Shown here: one piece after another, positions 37,068 through 47,930 of the stretch | Position numbering within the stretch: the first letter of the stretch is position 1 | How the letters are laid out: every line of letters starts with the position of its first letter | Assembly (NCBI GenBank): GCA_028551475.1 | Contig: CM052354.1 | Location: 29,845,258-29,909,257, forward strand | DNA: 64,000 nucleotides | Direction: 5' to 3' | Source: Casuarina equisetifolia | Lineage: Eukaryota; Streptophyta; Magnoliopsida; Fagales; Casuarinaceae | Translations under genes and position numbers: made by a program | The notes under the pieces: generated by a model | What the model saw: only the letters and a program-made list of their open reading frames with translations | What the model was told of the DNA's origin: nothing | Databases searched by the model: none

Positions 37068-37508
37068 TGTCGGGACCCGGAGAGATTATATAAGCTTGGA
37101 TTTAGACCTAGTTATGATGAGAGTCAAAAATCTAGTTGATTTAGGAGTCAAAAACCCAATTGTCAAGACAAGGGACTGAATAGTTTTGGAAAATGACCAA
37201 AGCCTAGTTGATTTAAGAATATGAAACCTAATTATTTAGGAAATCCAAAACCCAATCATACTGGACTAAGAACTAGGCTATAAATAAGAGGCAAGGGGGA
37301 AAGGTAGAGTCACACTTATTAAAGAGATAAAAATCTTGGCTTGATCTTCATAATGAGTAAGTTTTAGGTTCCCAATCTTGATAATTTGTGTATTGTTTTC
37401 TTCTTGTAAGTTGTTATTCTGCTTGAGTTTTAACATAGTTTGGTATTTTGTGTTCATCGGTGTTTATTTTGGTTCTAAGAGCACTACCCTAGTCCTAGGG
37501 TTGTGACA
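37068..37508 (+). mobile_element. Solo-LTR-like relic (copy 1)
   Basis: A 441-bp segment begins TGTCGGG and ends GTGACA, with flanks TTTTG and TTCTG that could be a worn 5-bp target-site duplication. It contains a TATA-like box (TATAAATA, about 37279) in its middle. About 400 bp resembles the stretch at 46780-47469. No coding remnant accompanies it, so it looks like a solo LTR or TRIM-like element of undetermined family. It lies between the YIP4 fragment and the legumain gene. Confidence 0.55.
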
Positions 37509-38429
37509 TTCTGTTGTGCCGTTTGATGTCTTTGTGTTGTTTACTTTCTTAAAGGTTGCTTGGAGCGAATTTGTGTGTTCCAGTGAAGGGATTGTGCGTT
37601 CTGCATCTTACATTGTAGGTGTTTGTTGAGTATTTGGTGCGCTGTTCTTTGTTTTTCTGTGGCTGGGTTGTATTTGATTTTGGATTGTAACCATTGGCCG
37701 ATCTAGAAGAAATAGAAATGGGGTTAAATTTTCCCAGCCCAAACTTGAGTTTGACGTGGAATATGTTAGATGAGTTTCGGATTCCCTTGTTTGTAGCAGC
37801 ACGGGGTTGAACCAGGTTGTTCAGATTGTTTTGTTTTGGATTAATACAATGAATTGATAGATTTGTATCGAGTTAGATGGGAGTATAAATCTGATTAAAA
37901 AAAATATGTTATAAAAAGTTATATGATATTTGTTCCTGAGATTGTGTTTGAAACTAATCTAGATCCTAGAATTAAGTTAGTAATTCCCATTGTATTACTT
38001 ATACAAGCTCATGGTGCCTATGACATATTGGGTTACCAAACAATTGTGCATACAATTGCCTTTCATCATGAATCTAGAACCTTAATTTTGAGAATTTACA
38101 TGTGTTCTTCGAAGACAAAATTGGTGGTGGCTGCATATATCTAAATACACTTCGATGTTTTTAGAATCTAAATCATTTTAAATGGTACTTTTGGTCTACT
38201 AGTCTCGAATTGAGCTTAATTAATTGTTGTCATTAGACATTCATTGTAGCTTTTATTTTTTTGTTTTTTATTTTTATTGTGGCTTACTTGATTTTTTTTC
38301 TTCTTATGTTTTCTAGTTTTCTTTTCTTAAATATGTCTCTCAGCAATTGTTAGTTTTTTAATGTTTTGTTCTCGCATTTTTTCTCATTCTCTGTCTCTTC
38401 CTTGGGTTTGTTTAACAGATGTTCTGTCC

Positions 38430-40428
38430 ATGGCTGTTGTTCGTTGGTGCCTCATTGTTTTGCTTATATCGGCATTGCTACAATTTGCAATTCAATTTAC
38501 GTGGACTCCAGCGTTCCTAATAAAGGATAAAGTAGAATATGATCATAAAGAAGAAGGTACACAATGGGCAGTGCTTGTTGCTGGTTCACATGGGATGAAA
38601 AACTACCGGCACCAGGTTCCCCAAATTGCTTTGTTCTTGAGATTTTTTCTAACAAATGAACCATCTATTACCTTGATTAATTCATTTTGATTTGAGTGCA
38701 GGCTGATGTCTGTCATGCATATCAGTTGCTGAAGAGAGGTGGGTTGAAGGAGGAAAATATAGTGGTGTTCATGTACGATGACATTGCTAATCACTCTAAG
38801 AATCCCTGGCCTGGAATCATCGTCAATCATCCACGAGGACCCAATGTTTATTCCGGAGTGCCAAAGGTACCTTTTGAATTCTTCTCTTGCAATATAGATT
38901 TTCAACTAATTGAACAAAGATATGATTATCTAATTTTTAAGAGTTGAAGTTTCCAATGATTCATCTTCTTCTTTATGTCTTCTTTGTTAAAATGGCTTTT
39001 CATAAAATTTGATAACCAAGATAAACTAGTAACTAACTTTATAAAGCATATATGATTAAGATCCTATACAAGCTTGATTGTTCACTAACTGGTGATAGAG
39101 GTGTAATTTCCTATGTATTGTTGATTGGTTGGAGAGAAAGTCTTGGTAGAAAAATTAAATAACTTGTCAAGTTTTTTCTTATATGATTTTTGCTAGGATT
39201 ATACTGGCAGCCATGCAATTGCAGACAATCTATATGCTGTACTTCTAGGTGACAAGAAAGCAACAAAAGGCGGGTCCGGAAAAGTTATTAATAGCAAAAA
39301 GAATGATATGATCTTCATATTTTATGCTAATCATGGTGATGAAGCTCATTTAGGTTAGTTTAATACAGATTGAAAGTAACTTCCCCCCCCCCCCCCCCCC
39401 TCTTTAGTGTTAAATCTATATGCTAAGAAATGAAAATTTTTCTCACCATATGTCTATGGGTTGTAGGAATGCCAAGCGGGCTTCCAGTTAGTCACAAGAA
39501 ATTTATTCGAGTCTTGAGGAAGAAACATGCATTTGGAACATACAAAGGAATGGTATGAGCACTCTTTCCCTTTTGATAATCTTTAAATCTGAGATATTTG
39601 AATGAAAATTAAGCGATTCAAAATTATCCACGTAGGTTATATATGTCGAGGCATGCCATAGTGGGAGTCTTTTTAAAGGTAAAAGTAAAATGTTGGAAAA
39701 TCTAAACATCTATGCGATGACAGCATCAACTGCAGATGAGAATAGCCATGCAGCTTATTGTTATCGAAGGGGTTATTTTCCATTTTTGGATGATAGATTT
39801 TGCACGGGGGACATGTACAGTGTGGCTTGGATGTACGACAGGTATGCAACATTGTGCTATGAAAAATGCTAGATTTTATGTATTGTGAAACCGATTACAT
39901 ATATCCTTAAGGTAGGTAGGTAGGTAGGTAGGTGAGAAAAGAAACTCTAGAGTGGTGTGATAGTCATGTTAAGAAACTCTCTTTATATGGATGAAAGATC
40001 CTTCTACTTTAAGTCAACTTTTAGTTTAATTTTTTAACATCATATTAAACAATTTATAGATATTGTTGTTGAGCATTTGATTTATAGCAAATACGGATTC
40101 TTAATTGTATCTTCTTATTTGTTGGTTTGTAGTGAAATTCACAATCGCAAAAAAAGAACAATAGGAGACCAATATCAGTGGGTAAGATCCATTACTTTTG
40201 TATTCCTAGCAGCTTCCTATGACTATTTCAAACTTAATTGAATCCTATTTTGAATAGGTAAAGGAACAAATTTTTCCGGAGAAGAATCGTCGAGGCTCCC
40301 ATGCGATGGAATATGGGAGCAAAAAGATCAAAGATCAAAAGCTCTATCTTTTCCAGGGCTTCGAACCTAAGATAAGCTTCATCCAAAAGCTGCGTCTTTG
40401 GTTGAATTGGCAGCTCTGGCCGCTCTAG
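38430..40428 (+). CDS. Legumain/VPE-type cysteine protease lacking the prodomain, copy 1 (339 aa, 7 exons)
   Basis: Exons 38430-38615, 38702-38866, 39197-39353, 39467-39552, 39636-39841, 40133-40181 and 40258-40428 join with correct GT/AG borders and phases into 1020 nt. The protein is a C13 legumain (Asx-specific protease, in plants vacuolar): hydrophobic signal or anchor at residues 6-22, [20 protein letters not shown] (catalytic-type N58, R60, H61), [14 protein letters not shown] (H163), EACHSGS (C205), MTAST and GDMYSVAWM (D257). Unusual points: the usual HGGPG is HGDEA, EACESGS is EACHSGS, and the chain stops 56 residues into exon 7 after [10 protein letters not shown], giving about 340 instead of about 490 residues. 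The self-inhibiting prodomain is absent. No premature stop is present. The ATG follows an in-frame CAG acceptor, so an untranslated upstream exon is likely. Confidence 0.88.
39383..39400 (+). repeat. 18-C homopolymer in legumain intron 3 (copy 1)
   Basis: Eighteen consecutive C, 30 bases after the exon 3 donor. The second large copy has the same length at 57585-57602. Confidence 0.95.
39911..39933 (+). repeat. (GGTA)n microsatellite in legumain intron 5 (copy 1)
   Basis: Nearly six GGTA units; the same number is present in the second copy near 58113-58135. Confidence 0.9.
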
Positions 40429-43210
40429 TGGTGAAGATGATCACTAGAATTTTCACAAGGTAGTGATCTTGAGAAGTGATCAGTGGCATATCATGTTAGA
40501 ACCATCTACGATGTAGAGGATTTATGTTGATACATATTTATTAATATTTTGATCTTCTTTGTGTTCTGTTCTAGTTAAAAAGATTTGATTTTTAGTCTCT
40601 TTTAGTTCTTATCAAATGAAGTGGAAAGCACTTAACACAGTTGGTATGTATTTGGCCAATGTATTTCACAATCAATAACATATGAAGTTGTTTGCTTAAG
40701 TTGCCTATATTCATGGAATGTGAAACTTGATGTCTTTTAATGGGCCCTCGTAGCAACTAGAACAATAGATTACTAATGGCTTTTTGGCGAACATGATACT
40801 ATGCCTGGGTTATGGATCCATTTTCTTCATATTACAATATTAATACCAAATTAAGTCTAAAGTAGATTGATCTATCATACATTAAAAATCGTTTATTTTT
40901 TTGTTGAAGTATTTTATGTTAATTAGTTATAAAGTCCTTATTTTGAATAATTTTTATTTTTTTTCCTTATATACTACTTTTAATGAGAAAATGAGTTTTT
41001 TTAATAAATTACAACATATATGGTTCAAGTAAAAAACATTTTATTTTGACTTTTGATTTAGTGTATGTTCTTTTACATAATATTGTTTAAAAAATTCATA
41101 ATTTCACCTTCCAATGGTTGCAAGGAAGTTTGGATTTTTTGAATTTCCTACATTTTACATATTATAAAATCTTTTATACAAATTAGTTATCCAATTTAAT
41201 TCAATTTTAAAAAAAAAAATTTAAACACTTTCTAGTGGGTTGGTTACCCATCTCTTGATCTCCTAAAGAAAATTTTTGTTACACCAATTACTTTGTATTA
41301 AGTTTCAATTCAAAGGATTAACTCAATAGTAACTTATATAACTCTTTTTTTCTTTTCTTTTTGTTGAGAGCATCACTTTTCTAAAGACATAATACTTTCT
41401 CGTATCCAAATGCTAAGAAAAAAAGTTTAAGAAGTTCTTTGGCCAAAATGACTTTAATCATTAATTGCAATTTAAGATTCCAATCATTGATGATCTTATG
41501 AAGGCCTTGTTATGCCCCTAACTATCTTGTATTAATGCATTTTATATATAAATTTTTTATTTTTGGTGGGGGAAGACAAACACATAGCAGGCCTTCTAGG
41601 GCTATAGCTAGATCAATGGAAACCGCACCTCTAAGAAGCCTCGGAATATTGATATGCATGAAAATTGACCACATGTGTACTTTATTCTTACCTCCATCAG
41701 TCCTAACAAATGCCTGGTATCAAACCAAAGAATTACGAAGGTTTACTTTATTCTTAAATATCAAAAGTCGCTCTAGTTGAGCACATTATATGTATTAGTT
41801 ATCATTTAGAAAATATCTGTAAATGTATATAGATATTGCAACTGATATACCAGCGGATGAGTAACGATGATATCCGGTCGTCATTTACAATATGTATAAA
41901 TCTATATAAACATTGAAATTGTTACGCCTGCGCCAGATAACTCTAAAGTTGATTTGCGTCATGGCACTGATCACCCAAGCACATGGGCGGTCGGTAGAGC
42001 GGGTCCGAGGATTGCTTTTTAATATCGAGGATGGAAACATTAATGGATAGCGCTACAGCAGCGTCCAAGGAATCACACCAGATCGCCATGTCAGCAACAA
42101 CGTCAGCGCCAACGTCCACGGGACCGCATGCCCCATGTAAGCTAGTGAACTGAACTGGTTTGAGGGCTCGTTCAATGTCTTCCTGGACTATTAAGTTCAT
42201 CAGCAAGACAAAGAATGATAGAGAAACCTACAAAGTATCTGTGGAAGGACTACCAAGCTATGTGCAGTAATGAATCTGCTGAGAATTGTTACACAATATT
42301 TGAGCTACAGTAGGTGGATTCTAATATCTCTAAAAGTTTTTTTATAACCAAAGGCTAGAGAGAGCCATCTTACTCCAACACAAACTGGTGTTACCGAACA
42401 AACTGGTGGACTTCTGAACAAAGTCCAGAAGCAAGGGAAATTTATCTGTATCTCTGACATTTCATGAGGCCATACTATTTAGGCATCATGCCATAATTAA
42501 GATTTCTTTGGCATTGCTGGACACAGGTGCAAGAACATTTCCAGAATGCGTATGCAAATTGTTCAATCATGTTAAACTCAAATCCCTCTTAAAACCCTTG
42601 CAGTTGTATGTGTAAAGAGTGGAAACACACATGTATCACGCTCAAAGATGCTAAAACAACAACACGCTTCATCAAGCAACAACAGTAATTAAATTAACAA
42701 GGGGAAATCAAATTAAAAATAAACAAATAAAGGACAGTTGATTTAGGTGCAATGTTTGTCGAATCTCTTATCAATAATTTCAAGCCATTACACTACCAAA
42801 CATAAACTATGTAGATTAACTCACCATGCCCAACCATTTAAAGACTAAACTCCACAATTTCAATGTCATAAAAAACCTAATCTAATGTGATTAACTCAAC
42901 GTGCACAATTATCTAAAAACTAAAATCCACAATTTAAAGGTAATATCATCTACAAAATCTCTATTATATTAGTCAACTCAACATGCCCATCTATTTAAGA
43001 ACCAATTGGAGGTAGCTCGCTATCTCTTTATAAGAAGCAATATCCAATTCTTGGTCAGTTCGTAGGGTTGGTTTTCTCCACAAACAAAGCCGCAAAATGC
43101 AAGACTATAGCCAAGGACAGTAAGCATTCAACTGAGAGAAGAGAATTAAGTAGCATAATGAATACCGTTTAATATTATAGGCTTAAAATGCTACTTTGTT
43201 TAATCATCAC
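40429..43210. other. Intergenic; one coding-like ORF at 41943-42206 (minus), otherwise no gene
   Basis: The first 1.4 kb after the legumain stop is AT-rich. At 41943-42206 minus an 87-codon ORF ends in TAG with a balanced, less AT-rich composition (GPVDVGADVVADMAIWCDSL, AAVALSINVS). It resembles a real terminal exon, but I recognise no family and found no partner exon. The right member of the ~100-bp direct repeat is at 42348-42446. The last exon of uS15m, expected on the minus strand below 43211, was not found. The region recurs at 58631-61413 with a few substitutions. Confidence 0.4.
42348..42446 (+). repeat. ~100-bp direct repeat, right member (copy 1)
   Basis: Partner of 35617-35721, in the same orientation. 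Differences include an extra GAGA after GGCTAGA and a few substitutions, so the two members are not recent duplicates. Its counterpart in the second large copy starts at about 60551. Confidence 0.8.
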
Positions 43211-45916
43211 CTTTTTGTGCAAACTGATGATAGATGCTTGATCTTAGTTGTCAGTTGTGCCACTGCAATGAAATCAAAGCAAAAGCATAAATACTCTTCG
43301 TTAGAAGGAAAAAATAAAAAGAAAAACTACCAGCACACATGCTACGTACGGAGCTTTAAGGAACACACAAATTTTCACTTCACAAATGTAAAGAACAAAA
43401 GCATTAGTACTAAAGGACCATAGACACAGAGGAAAATTCCACTTCCATTCCCATTGTTTTCTGCCAACAGAGGCAGAGCGAGAAACATAAGATCAAAGAG
43501 ATTACAGATTCTCCAAACCATCGAAAAGTCTTCACTTAATTCATTCCAATGCTTCCTACACATCACCAAAAAGACTCTCATGCTTATGCTCAAGTAATTA
43601 CAACGATGAACACAGAGCATATACCACTTAACTCTATGCTCCATTAACTAATCTCAACTGCCTCTCCTTCATTGTCTTTTGCAACAAAAACATGTTCAAC
43701 ATCTTTCACTACGTCAACATATCTACAAATGCTAGTCAAAATCCATCTCTTTACCAATAGACCAAAAGTGAAGCTCTTCTTGGGTACACGCAGAAGGGAT
43801 CTTCAGATCTAGAGATCCTTTGCACTATACACACAAATAAGGTCCAAAACCAAACCAAAAATCTTCCTGTTTCTACTTCGGTAACTGCATCACTATCATG
43901 AACACAGCCTATGCCAGTTAACTAGAAGCTTAATCAATCATAAGTACTTTCACCTTTTAGTGCTTAAAACTCAAATGGCTGACCCTTTTAACAGACCAGA
44001 AGAAATGCTATCCGTAGCTAATAAGACCAAAGGTGAACTTCGTGTCCAAAAGGTTTCACCCTATACATAAATAGATTCAAATCAAAACCTTGAGAAAAGA
44101 GCTCAATTAATGTTCTGAAAACAGATTTTTAGGCTGTAGTTTTTTCTTTGTAAATTTGATTTCCAAATTTCTTGCAACTTCATGTAATCCTCTACCATGT
44201 ATCCTAGTAATTTTCTTAGTCAAAGGATGTTATAGAACCCCTTATCAAAATGTAATCTAAGAACAACATGGTACAACCAAGACATGTTGCCATCTCCCAT
44301 ACACTTGAAAACTCAACTAAAATCGCAAGTAATCCTCAACCACTAGCGCACTAACCCTTGTATTGGCGCACACACTCAAATCCAATATGTAAAATAAAAT
44401 ATAGTCAACTATTAGGTGATGAAAGTAGAATCATAAAAATAACAAAAACATATCTGGTTGCGCACACATGCAAACATAACCACAACCTATTCCATTTTTG
44501 GTAATAAAAGGTTGGTTTGCCACCATGCCTCCATGTTTGACTTTCTCATTCACACATATTCTCTATCTCCACTCTTTAGATTCACCATTTGAATAACATA
44601 TACATTTAATCACACATATCCTCTATCTCATGTTTAAGGTTTTCATAATGCATCTCCTATGATAATATAAGTGAAACATATAAAGGCATGCTATTTGAAA
44701 TAATGAAAGAAGAAAAGTACCACAAGCAGGGGATGGAACTAAAAGATAAGGCTGGACATATGCCAACTGAAAGAATTAGATTGAAGTAGAGAAAACCCCA
44801 ACCATATTTGTGCGGAATTAGATATAACTATGCATGTCAAATAAAGTTTGCATGCAACTATAGAAAATCAGAAACAATAAGTCATAATGCAAAGTACATA
44901 CAAATAAAAATGGAAAAACTCTTTACCTGAACTCCTACAGATCCACAATTTGACTCTTGACATTTTAAATTCATCTCTAACTTTGGCTAGCTCATTTTTT
45001 AGCTTTTCTCCAGAAGACATATTATCTGGACGGAAGTACTGCAATGAACATATTTATGAAAAATATTAAAACATCACGTCTCTTCAAACATCAGAAAGGT
45101 CAAGCATGCATAATTGTAATGCTTAAGTACATGTACTTCCTAGGTGGTGACATACCCAATAAATAAGAACAAAAAAAAAGGACCTACGATGCATAATTGT
45201 ACCCATAAGACTGAGTTACTCCTGCAGGACTTGCACAAATGCAGTTAGCAATATGTGGTAAATTTGATTCCAGATCTCCCAGGGAAAGATATTCAGAGCA
45301 TCAATAGTAGGGTGCAAAATAGGGACCTCAACAGAACTATTATGGATTGCACATCTTACTTCCAACGAGTTTAGTTTATTATCACTAATCCCAGACGTCT
45401 CTTTATTCCTTTAACTTAAAGAATGCAACAATGGAGTCACAATCAGACGAACAAGGCGTACATTTAATCTTTTGCAAGTGCGTACTACCAAAAATAAGAT
45501 GCAAAAGTAGATCTAACACCAAAACACTTCCAATATATCCTTGCTTTCCAGGGCTTCATGCATTTGCATCAAAAAGGCACAGCAAACATGTGCACGTTAA
45601 GATTTCCAAGCAAAAAGGGCTAGACTCATTTTCAATTTTTGTGGTCCAATCATACACAATATCATCCAGGCCTGCAATAATGTTAGCACACAAGAATTTC
45701 TTTCTTCATGAAAAATAACAACTTGTCTAGGCATCCAACACTATGCTCAAAACACCCTCCCCCCCCACAACACCCAAACCAAAAGACAAATTAAAAAAAA
45801 AAAAAAAAGAGTATTAGAGAAATCAAGACTTGCCTTTTCAACTAAATGCTCCTTTGGGGGTTGGTCCATAAAGTTTGCGGCTTTGCCTAACTGACCCAAA
45901 ATATCATGCCTCTGGA
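43211..45916 (-). pseudogene. Mitochondrial ribosomal protein uS15m, three exons, probably broken (copy 1)
   Basis: Minus-strand exons 45834-45916 (HDILGQLGKAANFMDQPPKE), 44927-45038 (YFRPDNMSSGEKLKNELAKV, RDEFKMS...) and 43211-43262 (VAQLTTKIKHLSSVCTK) follow the order and phase of plant mitochondrial small-subunit protein S15, which binds 16S-type rRNA. The first intron uses a GC donor in a perfect context (AAG|GCAAGT). In the middle exon one extra base and one missing base near the 3' end shift the frame across the conserved SDCGSARVQ RNA-binding segment, giving SRVKLWICRSS; the second large copy has the normal sequence. The last exon (DKHSRKGLQ... onward) and the first exon were not found. 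It is probably non-functional. Confidence 0.8.
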
Positions 45917-46390
45917 CTGAAAAGATAAATGTTAATCAGCAGACTATAGGAGATGACATGTATTACACCAACTGCAGAAATAGATCAAGCTGAAAAAGTT
46001 TAATCAACAATGACTCTAGACCAATATCATTGACAAAATAAATCTTAAACATGATTAAGTGTAGCAACTTGCCTCAACAAAAACATTGGTTTGGAGACCC
46101 AAAAGACCAAACTTGAGCCCATTTCATGCTAGATATTTTGGACAAACTATTGCATTCTGATGGTTTTAATTTTGTTGAAATTGGATGGATTTCATACAAT
46201 AGCTATAAAATTTCGAAACATGAAAATTGGCTGGATTTTGCAAATTGCAATTACTTGTTTGCTTCTTCCTTCTCTTGACATTTTCCCACTAGTAGGATAT
46301 CTTAACCATCTAACAAGGAAATACTACACTATAAGTGCCCGTCCCCTCCTAGACACACATTCTGGACCTTTTTTTTTTTTTTTGGGTTTT
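45098..46390. other. uS15m intron and upstream spacer; no further gene
   Basis: Apart from the uS15m exon at 45834-45916, nothing coding is recognised. A short C-rich run (45757-45766) and an A-run of about 18 (45792-45808) are present. Homology to the second large copy stops at about 45097, inside the uS15m intron. Confidence 0.5.
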
Positions 46391-47469
46391 TCATTTTTGG
46401 CTATGTTTAGTAAATTTTCATTTTCTAATTTTGTCAAGCTAGGGTATGCTAAATAAGGGGCTTAATCCCATTTAATTACATTATGTTTCCTAGATCATTT
46501 TAATTAAGAATATTGGGTAATTTTGGAAAACGACCAAAACCTAGTCAATTTAGGAGTCTAAATTTTAATTGTTTGGAATAGGGCACTGAGTAGTTTTGGG
46601 AAATGTCCAAAACCTAATCACTTTAAGGAATCTAAAACGTAGTTGTTTTGGGAATCAAAAACTCATTCATTTTTGGCTATGTTTAGTAAATTTCCATTTT
46701 CTAATTTTGTCAAGCTAGGGTATGCTAAATAAGGGGCTTAATCCCATTTAATTACATTATGTTTCCTAGATCATTTTAATTAAGAATATTGGGTAATTTT
46801 AGAAAACGACCAAAACCTAGTCAATTTAGGAGTCTAAATTTTAGTTGTTTGGAATAGGGCACTGAGTAGTTTTGGGAAATGTCCAAAACCTATTCACCTT
46901 TAGGAATCTAAAACGTAGTTGTTTTGGGAATCAAAAACTCATTCATTTTTGGCTATGTTTAGTAAATTTCCATTTTCTAATTTTGTCAAGCTAGGGTATG
47001 CTAAATAAGGGGCTTAATCCCATTTAATTACATTATGTTTCCTAGATCATTTTAATTAAGAATATTGGGTAGTTTTGGAAAACGACCAAAACCTAGTCAA
47101 TTTAGGAGTCTAAAGTTTAGTTGTTTGGAATAGGGCACTGAGTAGTTTTGGGAAATGTCCAAAACCTAATCACTTTAGGAATCGAAAACGTAGTTGTTTT
47201 GGGAATCAAAAACTCATTCATATTGGGCTAAGAATTAAGCTATAGATAAAAGGCAAAGGAGAAGGATAGAATCACGCTTATTGAAGAGATTAAAACCTTG
47301 AACTGGACTCTATAATTGAGGAAGCTTTAAGTTTCAAATCTTAGTAATTTGCGTATTATTTTCTTCTTATAAGTTGTTGTTCTTTTTGAGTTTTAGTATA
47401 ATTTGGGATTTTGTATTCTTCAGTGTTTACTTTGGTTCTAAAAGCATAACTTTTGTCCTGGGGCTGTGA
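46391..47469 (+). mobile_element. LTR-like relic with three 276-bp internal tandem copies
   Basis: A 276-bp unit beginning TTTTGGCTATGTTTAG is repeated three times (starts about 46395, 46671 and 46947; array end about 47221) with only a few differences. The tail of the last unit, with CTATAGATAAAAGG and ending GGGGCTGTGA at 47469, resembles the solo-LTR-like relic at 37068-37508. It therefore belongs to the same family, expanded internally. It stops two bases before that element's terminal CA, exactly where the second large duplicated copy begins. Confidence 0.6.
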
Positions 47470-47930
47470 ATAATTAGGAGAAATTTGTTAAACCCTTTAA
47501 TCCCAAATTTGTCAAGTCTCTCCAATTGCTATCAACAAAATGCTCTTTCAAAAACAGTACCTTTACAAAATAAAAAAATGATACCAATTTCAATTTAAAA
47601 GACAAAAAAAAAAATCACTAAAGCACCCACACAATGAAAGAAGCATTGCTTTTGCCTTGTGCTGAGCTAAGAATTTCAAGTCCAAAAATTCAACAAAGAA
47701 CATAATCTCTTGCATAAGGAAACTCATTAGGAAATGTCAACTAATATGAAATAAGTTTTTCACGTCTTATAAGTTCAAGGCCAATCATAGCATAATTAAA
47801 AACATTCACAAGTAAAAATTAGGATGTTGAAGGAGTCTACACTTTTATCACATTGCAATTTCTAAAATTAGCATTTATTTTTTAATTAAGCACTATATCC
47901 AGAACATGTAGGTTGCAAACAGCTTGATTC

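Larger units (their letters stand above)
29251..45097. repeat. Large segmental duplication, copy 1 (partner 47473-63297)
   Basis: This 15.8-kb segment recurs in direct orientation at 47473-63297. Offset is 18222 at the far left and 18202-18203 over the rest. By eye, 30384 to about 41400 is almost identical to its partner: I noticed one substitution (near 33890) and single-base length changes in A-runs near 35915 and 41213. From 41400 to 45097 scattered substitutions appear. From 29251 to 30383 divergence is roughly a tenth, with indels. It contains every gene feature listed between these coordinates. Confidence 0.93.

Noticed and set aside
37923-38144. 73-codon plus ORF upstream of the legumain gene as an extra N-terminal exon
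   Set aside because: It lacks a usable donor into the legumain exon, ends in stops and resembles no legumain segment.
43021-43140. Minus-strand stretch reading TDQELDIASYKEIASYLQLVLK as the missing last exon of uS15m
   Set aside because: It does not match the expected DKHSRKGLQ...RRKKLLKYLRR sequence and has no acceptor in phase.
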